Below, one piece after another: positions 54,811-62,513 of a stretch of 64,000 bases of DNA (position 1 is its first letter; each line of letters begins with the position of its first letter). The position numbers were made by a program, and so were the translations under genes. This DNA comes from Pseudomonadales bacterium (GTDB taxonomy: Bacteria > Pseudomonadota > Gammaproteobacteria > Pseudomonadales > Azotimanducaceae), in assembly GCA_022825925.1 (NCBI GenBank), contig JAJDVW010000013.1:1-64000 (forward strand), in the 5' to 3' direction. The notes beneath the pieces were generated by a model that was not told where the DNA came from, did no database searches, and worked only from the letters and a program-made list of their open reading frames with translations.

Positions 54811-55902
54811 GTGGCGGACACCGCCAACATCAACGCCCGCGTCGCCGGGATGACGCCCTATCAACCGGGGAAACCGATCGAGGAGCTTGCGCGCGAACTC
54901 GGCGTGGCCGACATCGTGAAGCTTGCGAGCAACGAGAACCCGCGCGGCCCGGGGCCGGCCGTGCGCGAGGCGCTCGAACGGGCCGCTGCCGACCTGTCGC
55001 GCTATCCGGACGGCAGCGGCCATCGCCTCAAGGCGGCGCTGTCCGAGCACCTCGCGGTGCCGGCGGAGCGGATCACGCTCGGCAACGGCTCCAACGACGT
55101 GCTCGAACTCGCCGCCCGGGTCGCGATCTCCCCGGGGACGGAAGGCGTCGTGGACGAGCACGCGTTCGTCGTCTACCCGCTGGCCGTCGCCGCCGCCCAC
55201 GGCACGCTGGCGACGGTCCCGTCGCGGCGCTTCCGACACGACCTCGACGCGATGCGGTCCCGGATCACGGACGCCACCCGGATCGTCTTCATCGCCAATC
55301 CCAACAACCCCACGGGGACCTGGGTGACCGAGGCGGACCTCACCGCGTTCCTCGACGCCGTGCCCGCGTCGGTGTGGGTGGTGCTCGACGAGGCGTACTG
55401 CGAGTATGTCTCCGCACCGGACTACCCGGACGGCATCCGGCTCCTCGCGAAGTACCCGAACCTGATCGTCACGCGGACGTTCTCGAAGATCCACGGGCTC
55501 GCGGGCCTCCGCATCGGCTACAGCGTCAGCGCCCCGGACTTCGCCGATCTGCTGAACCGCATCCGCCAGCCCTTCAACACGTCGAGCCTGGCCCTGGCGG
55601 CGGCGGAGGCCGCCCTCGGCGACCGGGAGTTCGTCGCGACCAGCAGGGCGCTGAACGACGCCGGCATGCGGCAGCTGACCGACGGCCTCGACGCGCTCGG
55701 CGTCGAGCGCATCCCTTCGCTCGGCAACTTCGTGACCTTCGACTGCGGCCGCGAAGCGATGCCCGTGTACGAAGCGCTGCTCCGCCGGGGCGTCATCGTC
55801 CGGCCGGTCGCGAGCTACGGCATGCCGCGGCACCTGCGCGTCTCCGTCGGCCTTCCCGAAGAGAACGCGCGCTTCCTCGGCGCGCTGCGCGACGCGCCGT
55901 GA
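54811..55902 (+). CDS. hisC: Histidinol-phosphate aminotransferase (aromatic aminotransferase-like)
   Basis: This 363-residue fold-type I aminotransferase has IVKLASNENPRGPGPAVREA, LGNGSNDVLELAAR, IANPNNPTGTW, LDEAYCEYV and the PLP lysine in TRTFSKIHGLAGLRIGY. The GTG start follows the pheA stop by two bases. In the Pseudomonas block this is HisC2; lying between pheA and tyrA it may transaminate aromatic keto acids as well as histidinol phosphate. Which one dominates cannot be decided here. Confidence 0.93.
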   Translation: MADTANINARVAGMTPYQPGKPIEELARELGVADIVKLASNENPRGPGPAVREALERAAADLSRYPDGSGHRLKAALSEHLAVPAERITLGNGSNDVLELAARVAISPGTEGVVDEHAFVVYPLAVAAAHGTLATVPSRRFRHDLDAMRSRITDATRIVFIANPNNPTGTWVTEADLTAFLDAVPASVWVVLDEAYCEYVSAPDYPDGIRLLAKYPNLIVTRTFSKIHGLAGLRIGYSVSAPDFADLLNRIRQPFNTSSLALAAAEAALGDREFVATSRALNDAGMRQLTDGLDALGVERIPSLGNFVTFDCGREAMPVYEALLRRGVIVRPVASYGMPRHLRVSVGLPEENARFLGALRDAP

Positions 55903-55903
55903 C

Positions 55904-56716
55904 GTGAGCACGCTGCTGCTCGTCGGAACGGGCCTGATCGGGGGTTCCTTCGCGCTGGCGGCGCGCCGACGGGGGCTGTTCGACCGGATCGACGGGATCG
56001 ATACCGACGCGGGGGCGCTGGCCGAGGCGCGCTCGCGCGGCGTGGTCGACCCGCCGGGCGCGGAGAGCCGGCCGGACGCCGTGTGCGTCGCGACGCCGGC
56101 GAGCCACATCGCCTCGTGCGTGGACGAGATTGGCCGGCGCCATCCGGATGCCGTGCTCTTCGACGTGGGCAGCGTGAAGTCCCCCGTCGTCGACGCGCTG
56201 CGCGCCCGGGGCCGCCTGTCTCCGCGCTACGTGCCCTGCCACCCGGTGGTCGGGTCCGAACGGAGCGGTCCGTCCGCCGCCCGGGCCGACCTGTTCGAGG
56301 GCCGTTCCGTCGTCGTCACCCCGGTGGCGGAGACCGACCCCGAGACCGCCGCCCGCGTCTCGGACTGGTGGCGCAAGGTCGGCGCGCGCGTGACCGAGCG
56401 GCTCCCCGAGGAGCACGACCGGATCCTGGCCGTGACGAGCCACCTGCCGCACCTGCTCGCCTTCGCGCTGATGGAAGTGCTGGCCGAGGTCGACGACGAC
56501 ACCCTGCGCGCGACCGTGGGAGGCGGCTTCCGGGACTTCAGCCGCATCGCCGGAGCGGACCCCGCGATCTGGAGCGACATCCTCCACGAGAACCGCGAAG
56601 CCGTGCTCGCCTGGGCCGGGAAGCTCGTGGCGCGGCTGGCGATCGACGACGACAAGCAAGCGTTGCACGGACGCCTGGCGCAAGCCCGGGAACGCCGCAG
56701 GAGGCTCGATGACTGA
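55904..56716 (+). CDS. tyrA: Prephenate dehydrogenase
   Basis: This 270-residue NAD(P)-dependent dehydrogenase has the Rossmann motif LLLVGTGLIGGSFALAARR, FDVGSVKSPVVDAL, the active-site CHPVVGSERSGPSAARADLF, and the helical SHLPHLLAFALMEVL with the substrate His. No ACT or chorismate mutase domain is fused. It starts with GTG one base after the hisC stop, and its end overlaps cmk by eight bases. In many relatives aroA follows or is fused to tyrA; that gene is absent here. Confidence 0.94.
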   Translation: MSTLLLVGTGLIGGSFALAARRRGLFDRIDGIDTDAGALAEARSRGVVDPPGAESRPDAVCVATPASHIASCVDEIGRRHPDAVLFDVGSVKSPVVDALRARGRLSPRYVPCHPVVGSERSGPSAARADLFEGRSVVVTPVAETDPETAARVSDWWRKVGARVTERLPEEHDRILAVTSHLPHLLAFALMEVLAEVDDDTLRATVGGGFRDFSRIAGADPAIWSDILHENREAVLAWAGKLVARLAIDDDKQALHGRLAQARERRRRLDD

Positions 56717-57437
56717 GCGTAGCCAGGCCGCACCGGTCATCGCGATCGACGGACCGAGCGGCTCCGGCAAGGGCACGATCGCGGCCCGCGTCGCGGAGCG
56801 CCTGGGCTGGCGGCTGCTCGACAGCGGGGCGCTCTATCGCGTCGTCGCCTGGGCCGCGCTTGGCCGGGGGATCTCGCTGGACGATGCCGAACGCCTGGCC
56901 GGCATGACGGCCGCGCTCGTCATCGAGCAGGGTCCCGACGTGATCCGCGCCGACGGCGTGGACGTGACGACCGCGATCCGGGAAGAGCGCATCAGCGTGG
57001 GAGCGGCCGCGGTCGCGAGGCTCCCGGGGGTACGCCAGGCGTTGCGCGGCGTCCAGCAGGGCATGCGCGTCGCGCCCGGGCTGATCGCCGACGGGCGCGA
57101 CATGGGCACGGAGGTGTTTCGCGACGCGGAACTCAAGATTTTCCTCGACGCGAGCGCCGGGGAGAGGGCTCGCCGTCGTCATAAGCAGTTGATGGAAAAG
57201 GGATCGAGTGTTAGTCTGCGCGACCTTTTCGCGAGCATTCAGGCACGCGACGAGAGCGACAGGAACCGTGCGGTTTCGCCGCTCAGACGCGCGCCGGACG
57301 CCATCTCGATCGACACCACGAAGATGTCCGTCGAGGCGGTGGTCGCCGAGGTGCTGAAGCATGTCGAGGCCCGGGGCCTGACCGTCGGCGGCGGGGCGTG
57401 CGAGGGAGGGGGAGTCAGGGGAGGGGTAGACGACTGA
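56709..57437 (+). CDS. cmk: Cytidylate kinase
   Basis: Cmk phosphorylates CMP and dCMP. The 242 residues show the P-loop [55 protein letters not shown], and [20 protein letters not shown], all family-typical. The last ~15 residues ([17 protein letters not shown]) extend beyond the E. coli length and come from a G-rich stretch. The start overlaps tyrA. It precedes rpsA as in most gammaproteobacteria. Confidence 0.96.
   Translation: MTERSQAAPVIAIDGPSGSGKGTIAARVAERLGWRLLDSGALYRVVAWAALGRGISLDDAERLAGMTAALVIEQGPDVIRADGVDVTTAIREERISVGAAAVARLPGVRQALRGVQQGMRVAPGLIADGRDMGTEVFRDAELKIFLDASAGERARRRHKQLMEKGSSVSLRDLFASIQARDESDRNRAVSPLRRAPDAISIDTTKMSVEAVVAEVLKHVEARGLTVGGGACEGGGVRGGVDD
57405..57427 (+). promoter_or_regulatory. 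G-quadruplex-type motif at the 3' end of cmk
   Basis: Four runs of 3, 5, 4 and 4 G are separated by loops of 1, 5 and 1 bases on the coding strand. The motif lies in the last codons of cmk, about 115 bases before the rpsA start, so it would also be present in the cmk-rpsA mRNA. Function is not shown. Confidence 0.4.
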
Positions 57438-57444
57438 CGGGGTG

Positions 57445-57462
57445 CGCCACACCGGTGGCGCG
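57445..57462 (+). promoter_or_regulatory. Stem-loop in the rpsA leader
   Basis: GCGCCAC (57445-57451) and GTGGCGC (57456-57462) form a perfect seven-base stem with the loop ACCG, in the 104-bp cmk-rpsA gap. No good Shine-Dalgarno precedes the rpsA ATG. In E. coli the rpsA leader is structured, poor in Shine-Dalgarno sequence and repressed by S1 itself; this leader could work similarly. Confidence 0.4.
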
Positions 57463-57541
57463 AAAGATTCACCAAGACTTCCCGCCGCCGCGAGCGGATC
57501 GCCGGGGCGGGGAGAGCGAAGACGGAAACACGAATAGCAGC

Positions 57542-59236
57542 ATGGCCGAGAGCTTTACCGATCTGTTCGAAGAGAGCCTGAACACCATCGAGATGGCGCC
57601 GGGTTCGATCGTGACGGGGACCGTGGTCGAAATCGACAGCGAGGTCGTCATCGTCCACGCGGGCCTCAAGTCCGAGGGCGTCATCCCGCGCACGCAGTTC
57701 ATCAACGAGAGGGGCGAGTTCTCGCTTGAGGTCGGCGATCAGGTCAAGGTGGCCATGGAAGCCGTCGACGACGGCTGGGGAGCGACCCGGCTGTCCCGCG
57801 AGAAGGCCCGCCGCGCCGAGTGCTGGCAGATGCTCGAGGACGCCTTCGACAACGGCAAGGCCGTCGAGGGCGTCATGAACGGCCGCGTCAAGGGCGGTTT
57901 CACCGTCGATATCAACGACATCCGCGCCTTCCTGCCCGGCTCGCTGGTGGACGTCCGGCCCCTGCGCGAAACGGCGCACCTCGAGGGCAAGCCGCTCGAC
58001 TTCAAGGTGATCAAGCTCGACCAGAAGCGGAACAACGTCGTGGTTTCCCGGCGCGCCGTGCTCGAACAGGAGAACAGCGCGGAACGGGAGGCGCTGCTGG
58101 CGTCGCTCCAGGAAGGCCAGGAGATCAAGGGCGTGGTGAAGAACCTCACCGACTACGGCGCCTTCGTGGATCTCGGCGGCGTCGACGGGCTCCTGCACAT
58201 CACCGACATGGCCTGGCGGCGCATTCGCCACCCGAGCGAAGTGGTGACCGTCGGCGACGACGTGAACGTCAAGATCCTGAAGTTCGACCGCGAGAAGAAC
58301 CGCGTCTCGCTCGGCATGAAGCAGCTCGGGGACGACCCGTGGGTCGACCTCACGCGGCGCTATCCCGAAGGCACGCGCGTGCCGGCGGTCGTCACCAACC
58401 TCACCGACTACGGCTGTTTCGCCGAGATCGAGGAAGGCGTGGAGGGGCTGGTGCACGTCTCAGAGATGGACTGGACGAACAAGAACGTCCACCCGTCGAA
58501 GGTCGTCGCGGTCGGCGACGAGGTCGAGGTGATGGTGCTCGACATCAACGAGGAGCGGCGCCGCATCTCGCTCGGCATCAAGCAGTGCCGCCCCAATCCC
58601 TGGGACGAGTTCGCGGCCACCTGCGCGCGCGGTCAGCGCATCGAGGGGCGGATCAAGTCGATCACGGACTTCGGCATCTTCATCGGCCTGCGGGGCGGCA
58701 TCGACGGCCTGGTGCACCTGTCGGACATCTCGTGGAACGAACCGGGCGAGACGGCCGTCCGCCGCTACCGCAAGGGCGAGGAGATCGAGACGGTCATCCT
58801 CGCGATCGACGCCGAGCGCGAGCGCATCTCGCTCGGCATCAAGCAACTCGACGACGACGCCTTCACCGACTACGTGAACGAGAACGTCAGCGGCAGCATC
58901 GTGACGGGCGAGGTGATCACGGTGGAGCCCCGCGAAGCCGTCGTGCGCCTCGCCGCGGAAGTCGAGGGCGTCCTCAAGGCCTCCGAGATCGGCATGGACC
59001 GCGTGGATGACGCCCGCAACGTGCTCAAGCCCGGCGACGAACTGTCGGTGAAGATCATCAACGTCGATCGCAAGAACCGGTACCTGGGCCTCTCCATCAA
59101 GGCGAAGGAGCAGGACGAGGAGCGGGCGAACCTGCGGGAGCACCGGGACCGCGAGGCCGACCGGCGCCGCGGCCCGACCACGCTCGGCGATCTCATCAAG
59201 CGGCAGATGGACCGGAGCGCGGAACAGGAGCGCTGA
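57542..59236 (+). CDS. rpsA: 30S ribosomal protein S1
   Basis: S1 helps the ribosome bind mRNAs, especially those with weak Shine-Dalgarno sequences. The 564 residues (E. coli 557) begin [20 protein letters not shown] and have six S1 repeats; repeated signatures are [40 protein letters not shown] and [20 protein letters not shown]. The C-terminus is a charged tail. The ATG at 57542 gives the expected N-terminus; open frame extends upstream without similarity. Confidence 0.97.
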   Translation: MAESFTDLFEESLNTIEMAPGSIVTGTVVEIDSEVVIVHAGLKSEGVIPRTQFINERGEFSLEVGDQVKVAMEAVDDGWGATRLSREKARRAECWQMLEDAFDNGKAVEGVMNGRVKGGFTVDINDIRAFLPGSLVDVRPLRETAHLEGKPLDFKVIKLDQKRNNVVVSRRAVLEQENSAEREALLASLQEGQEIKGVVKNLTDYGAFVDLGGVDGLLHITDMAWRRIRHPSEVVTVGDDVNVKILKFDREKNRVSLGMKQLGDDPWVDLTRRYPEGTRVPAVVTNLTDYGCFAEIEEGVEGLVHVSEMDWTNKNVHPSKVVAVGDEVEVMVLDINEERRRISLGIKQCRPNPWDEFAATCARGQRIEGRIKSITDFGIFIGLRGGIDGLVHLSDISWNEPGETAVRRYRKGEEIETVILAIDAERERISLGIKQLDDDAFTDYVNENVSGSIVTGEVITVEPREAVVRLAAEVEGVLKASEIGMDRVDDARNVLKPGDELSVKIINVDRKNRYLGLSIKAKEQDEERANLREHRDREADRRRGPTTLGDLIKRQMDRSAEQER

Positions 59237-59302
59237 TACGGGCGAATCGCGGCGGCGACGGAGGGAGGGGCCGCCCCTCCCGGGGCCGCCTCGCGGACCG
59301 GA

Positions 59303-59626
59303 ATGACGAAATCGGAACTCATCGAGATCATCGCGCGACGGCAGCCGCAGCTCTCCACGCGCGACGTCGAGCTTTCCGTGAAGACGCTCATCGAGCAGAT
59401 GTCCCGGACGCTGGCGCAGGGGGGACGCATCGAGATACGTGGCTTCGGCAGCTTCTCGCTGCACTACCGCGCGCCGCGCATCGGGCGCAACCCCCGTACG
59501 GGCGAGAAGGTGGGGCTCGCCGGCAAGTACGTCCCGCACTTCAAGCCCGGCAAGGACCTGCGCTACCGGGTCAACGCCAGCCTGCTCGCGAAGCGGCGCG
59601 CCGGTGGCGGTGACCGCGGAGCGTAG
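59303..59626 (+). CDS. ihfB: Integration host factor subunit beta
   Basis: IHF-beta bends DNA as a heterodimer with IHF-alpha. The 107 residues match the family: [60 protein letters not shown] (with the intercalating Pro in [10 protein letters not shown]) and [14 protein letters not shown]. It follows rpsA by 66 bp and its end overlaps the LapA gene. The order rpsA-ihfB-lapA is usual in gammaproteobacteria. Confidence 0.97.
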   Translation: MTKSELIEIIARRQPQLSTRDVELSVKTLIEQMSRTLAQGGRIEIRGFGSFSLHYRAPRIGRNPRTGEKVGLAGKYVPHFKPGKDLRYRVNASLLAKRRAGGGDRGA

Positions 59627-59882
59627 CCCGCAACCATTGATCAGGCGGCTCAAGCTGGCGCTCTGGGGCTTCGCGGTCCTGGCCCTCGCCGCCCTCTCCG
59701 CGATCCTCGTGATGGACAACGGGACGCCCGTGAGCCTGCGTCTCCTGGCCTACGAGACGCCTCCGGCGCCGGTGTTCGTCTGGCTCTTCACCGCCCTGGG
59801 CGCCGGACTCACGGCGGGCTTCGCGTTCGCCTCGCTCAACTTCGCATGGCGCGGACGCGCGCGGAAGCGGAGCGGCGGGTAG
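59610..59882 (+). CDS. lapA: LapA family membrane protein (DUF1049)
   Basis: This 90-residue protein has two membrane helices ([19 protein letters not shown] and [19 protein letters not shown]) around [19 protein letters not shown], the LapA pattern. LapA works with LapB in regulating LPS synthesis through LpxC turnover in E. coli. The start is a GTG at 59610, or 59604, both inside the end of ihfB. lapB, which normally follows, is not here; the next gene is a cytochrome c'. Confidence 0.8.
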   Translation: MTAERSPQPLIRRLKLALWGFAVLALAALSAILVMDNGTPVSLRLLAYETPPAPVFVWLFTALGAGLTAGFAFASLNFAWRGRARKRSGG

Positions 59883-59991
59883 AGGCGGGTAGTGCCTCGG
59901 GTAGTCGAGTCGTCCCGCGCCAATGCCGGCCAGACTTGCCGCGCAGGCGCGAAAATAGTCTCATGGCGCTTTGCCGTTGACGGAGCCAGCC

Positions 59992-60426
59992 ATGCGAAGC
60001 CACCGTTCCCTCCTCCTCGGCGCCGCCGCGCTCGCGCTCCTCGCCCCGCCCCTCGGCGCGTCCGAGGGTGACGTGGAGTACCGCAAGCACACCATGGAAG
60101 CCGTCGGCGGACATACCCAGGCGTTGTTCGACATTCTCGGCGGCAAGGTGGACCACACCGGTCACCTCGCCGCCCACGCCGACGCGCTCAAGGCGCTGTC
60201 CGGGGTGGTTCCGGCGCTCTTTCCGGAAGGGTCGGGCGGGGGCGACTCGGACGCGCTGCCGGCCATCTGGGAAGACGCGGAGGACTTCGCCGAGCGGCTC
60301 GGTGACTTCGAGACCGCCGCGGCCAACCTGAGCGACGTCGTCGCGGCCGGCGGCGAGGTGATGCCGGCCGCCATGCAGCTCGGCCAGTCCTGCAAGGGCT
60401 GCCACGACAGCTACCGCGCGGAATAG
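59992..60426 (+). CDS. Cytochrome c' / c-556 family protein
   Basis: This 144-residue periplasmic cytochrome has a signal peptide (SLLLGAAALALLAPPLGA) and a four-helix-bundle sequence starting VEYRKHTMEAVGGHTQALF. The single heme site is CKGCH (134-138), near the C-terminus as in cytochrome c'. Met35 or the preceding His are possible distal ligands. Such genes are often next to a cytochrome b561 that passes electrons from quinol; the b561 gene is 1.4 kb away on the other strand, beyond the three small Cys-rich genes. Its last 29 bases, including the stop, recur downstream. Confidence 0.85.
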   Translation: MRSHRSLLLGAAALALLAPPLGASEGDVEYRKHTMEAVGGHTQALFDILGGKVDHTGHLAAHADALKALSGVVPALFPEGSGGGDSDALPAIWEDAEDFAERLGDFETAAANLSDVVAAGGEVMPAAMQLGQSCKGCHDSYRAE

Positions 60427-60430
60427 CGCG
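60398..60430 (+). repeat. Duplication scar, copy 1 (3' end of the cytochrome c' gene)
   Basis: These 33 bases code for the end of the cytochrome c' protein (CHDSYRAE and stop). They match 60909-60941 at 32 of 33 positions. Confidence 0.85.
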
Positions 60431-60591
60431 GACGCTACGGGGAGTGCCGCAGCCCGACCTGCTCTTGGATAGGTGGAGGGCGGGCGTGGAGCACGTCTCG
60501 AAGGGCCGCCCCGGTACGGGAACGCTCAGGGGTTGTCCGGAGACGCGCCCGCGAGCTATCGTGCGTTTGGCATGCGTTTGGGAGGTAGCGA

Positions 60592-60903
60592 ATGGGAATC
60601 ATGGACGGGCGGTGTGGCCGAGCACTCTTTGTTGTGATGTTCGGCATGGTTGCGGCTTGGCCGTGCCAGCTTGCCCTTGCCGCGCCGACCGAGGAGGACT
60701 GCGAAAACGCGTGGGAAAGTAGCCCCGCGTCCCAGACCTGTCAGAGCGCCGCGGTAGGTGAGGACAGCGGGCAGTGCGAGGTCGAGGCCTCGTGTGGCAT
60801 GGCGACGTTCCCCTTCACACAGTATCAGGCTTGGTCAGGAAGCCGAGAAGACATGTCCAACTTGCAGAACTGCAACGGCGCACTCACGGTCGGTAGTTGC
60901 TGA
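60592..60903 (+). CDS. Small secreted six-cysteine protein, paralogue 1
   Basis: I do not recognise the family with certainty. The 103-residue product has a signal peptide (ALFVVMFGMVAAWPCQLALA) and a mature part of about 73 residues with Cys37, 50, 62, 68, 94 and 103. It starts APTEEDCENAWESSPASQTC and ends WSGSREDMSNLQNCNGALTV then GSC. A strong GGAGGT lies five bases before the ATG. Two more paralogues follow on the same strand with the same cysteine framework, so it belongs to a tandem array. The cysteines would form three disulfides in the periplasm or outside. The LxNCxGxL tail recalls small secreted lectin-type domains, a weak resemblance. Confidence 0.7.
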   Translation: MGIMDGRCGRALFVVMFGMVAAWPCQLALAAPTEEDCENAWESSPASQTCQSAAVGEDSGQCEVEASCGMATFPFTQYQAWSGSREDMSNLQNCNGALTVGSC

Positions 60904-60908
60904 CCAGA

Positions 60909-60941
60909 GCTGCCACGACAGCTACCGGGCGGAATAGCGCG
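60909..60941 (+). repeat. Duplication scar, copy 2 (after paralogue 1)
   Basis: A near-exact copy of 60398-60430 (one mismatch) placed six bases after the stop of paralogue 1, with no cytochrome gene before it. It marks the junction of a roughly 511-bp tandem duplication. Confidence 0.85.
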
Positions 60942-60967
60942 CATTACGCGAGGCTCCGCACGCCGGC

Positions 60968-61315
60968 GTGAGCCGCAGCCGCGCGCTTCGAGGCAGGAGG
61001 AGGCAGGAGACAGGAGATGGAAGTGGGGATCGCCGACGGTGTTTGGTAGCCTTGTTCATGGCGGGGTCGTGCCAGCTTGCCCTTGCGCAAGAAGCGCCCA
61101 CTGCGGAGGATTGCCACAACGCGTGGGATGCGAGTGCAGCGGCCGTTACCTGTGACAATCCCCACGTAGACGAGAGCAACGGGCAGTGTCGGGTCGATGC
61201 CTCGTGTGCCACGGGGACCCCTCCGGCAACAAGTTTCCAGTCCTGGTCAGGATCGGTGGACGACACGAGTGCCCTTTACAACTGCGACGGCTATCTGCAG
61301 ATGGGCACATGCTGA
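60968..61315 (+). CDS. Small secreted six-cysteine protein, paralogue 2
   Basis: This 115-residue ORF has the signal-like core CLVALFMAGSCQLALA after an unusual Arg-rich start, then a mature part with Cys49, 62, 74, 80, 106 and 115, the same spacing as paralogue 1. It reads EAPTAEDCHNAWDASAAAVT and ends YNCDGYLQMGTC. The GTG at 60968 is the first in-frame start; the Arg-rich N-terminus looks like translated intergenic sequence and the true start may be a later TTG or GTG, or expression may be lost. No strong ribosome-binding site is seen, in contrast to paralogue 1. Confidence 0.6.
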   Translation: MSRSRALRGRRRQETGDGSGDRRRCLVALFMAGSCQLALAQEAPTAEDCHNAWDASAAAVTCDNPHVDESNGQCRVDASCATGTPPATSFQSWSGSVDDTSALYNCDGYLQMGTC

Positions 61316-61436
61316 TCTGGCGCACGGACGCCGCCGGCCATCCGGGAGGAGACCGACCGCTGGACAAGATGCGCCTCGGGACCAGCGCCAACCGAATGGT
61401 ACCATCGCCAACCGAACGGAGAAGCCGGAGAAGCGC

Positions 61437-61784
61437 ATGTCGAGCAAACAGTCGAGCAAACGGTCCATCCGAACTCTCGCGTCGTGCCTTGTTTTCGGCA
61501 TGGCCTCTGTCGGGCCGTGCCAGTTCGCCCTCGCGCAGAGCGGGCCGACGCAGAGCGAGTGCAATAGCGCGTGGAGTTCGAGTTCCGCGGCCGATTCCTG
61601 TGGCCTGCATCAGGTCCACGACAATCTCGCCACCGTGACCGTGAGCGGCGGGCAGTGCTCGGTCCATGTCGACTGCACCACGGCCCATTGGGGCCAACAC
61701 CGTGAGAATAACTGGAGCGGGTCGAAGGAAGACATGGCCAATTTGCACAACTGCAGCGGCGACCTCAAGGTCGGTGATTGCTGA
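61437..61784 (+). CDS. Small secreted six-cysteine protein, paralogue 3
   Basis: This 115-residue product has a signal peptide (TLASCLVFGMASVGPCQFALA) and Cys42, 55, 74, 80, 106 and 115. Five of the six cysteine intervals are the same as in the other two; the second interval has seven extra residues (an insert around DNLATVTVSG). It ends WSGSKEDMANLHNCSGDLKV then GDC. GGAG lies about eight bases before the ATG. It is convergent with the cytochrome b561 gene. Confidence 0.7.
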   Translation: MSSKQSSKRSIRTLASCLVFGMASVGPCQFALAQSGPTQSECNSAWSSSSAADSCGLHQVHDNLATVTVSGGQCSVHVDCTTAHWGQHRENNWSGSKEDMANLHNCSGDLKVGDC

Positions 61785-61801
61785 CCTGACCTTGGACCGA
61801 C

Positions 61802-61826
61802 CCGCCGCGCTCCCGCGCGCCGGCGG
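61802..61826. terminator. GC-rich imperfect stem-loop between convergent genes
   Basis: CCGCCGCGC pairs with GCGC and GGCGG, with a three-base bulge and a TCCC loop, in the 56-bp gap between paralogue 3 and the cytochrome b561 gene. There is no T-run, so it is at best a weak bidirectional terminator. Confidence 0.3.
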
Positions 61827-61840
61827 CCCTCGGCCGAGCG

Positions 61841-62482
61841 CTACAGGTATCTGAGCGCGACGTACACCGCGCCGCCCGTCGCGGCGATCGTCAAGGCTCC
61901 GCGAAGCAGGTGGTGATCCGTGGGGGGCAGGTCCACGGTCTTGCGCCCCGTGATCATCGACAGCGGCGTCGGGTTGCGCATGGCGCCGTAGACCGCGTGC
62001 GCCGCCAGGTGCGTGGACACCAGCGCGATCACCACCCAGAAAGCGCGGTGGTGCGTCCAGTTCATCGCTGACGCCGTCGCGGCGTCCACGTACGCCCGGA
62101 GCGGGCCTTCGATGAAGATGTCGTCGGTCGCGAAGAGCCCCGTCGTCGCCTGCACCGCGACCGCCAGGAACAACAGCACCCCCAGGGCGATCCCGGGCGC
62201 CGTGTGCGCCCGCGCCGGCGGCTCCCCGCTACGCAGGCTGCGGAAGAAGTGCGCGAGGACGTCGCGCGGGGTCGTCACGTAGTGCCGCAAGCGGGTGTAC
62301 GGCCCGCCCCACACGCCCCAGCACAGCCGGAACAGCAGGAGCGCCAGGACGGCGTAGCCCGACCGCTGGTGCCACTCCATCAGGGAGAAGTCGCCGGACA
62401 ATCCCGTGTAGAGCGAGAAGAGCACGCAGCCGGCGAACAGCCAATGCCACAACCGGATCGGCAGCTCCCACACTCGCGTCAT
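61841..62482 (-). CDS. Cytochrome b561 family di-heme membrane protein
   Basis: This 213-residue inner-membrane protein starts TRVWELPIRLWHWLFAGCVL and has four or five membrane helices. Candidate heme ligands are His13 (LWHW), His38 (EWHQRSG), His144/145 (THHRAFW) and His158/162 (STHLAAHAVYG). It resembles b-type cytochromes that oxidise quinol and reduce a periplasmic partner. The partner is probably the cytochrome c' encoded at 59992-60426. A 31-bp gap separates it from nhaD upstream. Confidence 0.87.
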   Translation of the reverse strand: MTRVWELPIRLWHWLFAGCVLFSLYTGLSGDFSLMEWHQRSGYAVLALLLFRLCWGVWGGPYTRLRHYVTTPRDVLAHFFRSLRSGEPPARAHTAPGIALGVLLFLAVAVQATTGLFATDDIFIEGPLRAYVDAATASAMNWTHHRAFWVVIALVSTHLAAHAVYGAMRNPTPLSMITGRKTVDLPPTDHHLLRGALTIAATGGAVYVALRYL

Positions 62483-62513
62483 GTCAGCCGTCCTCTCGTG
62501 CGCCTTTTGGGCG

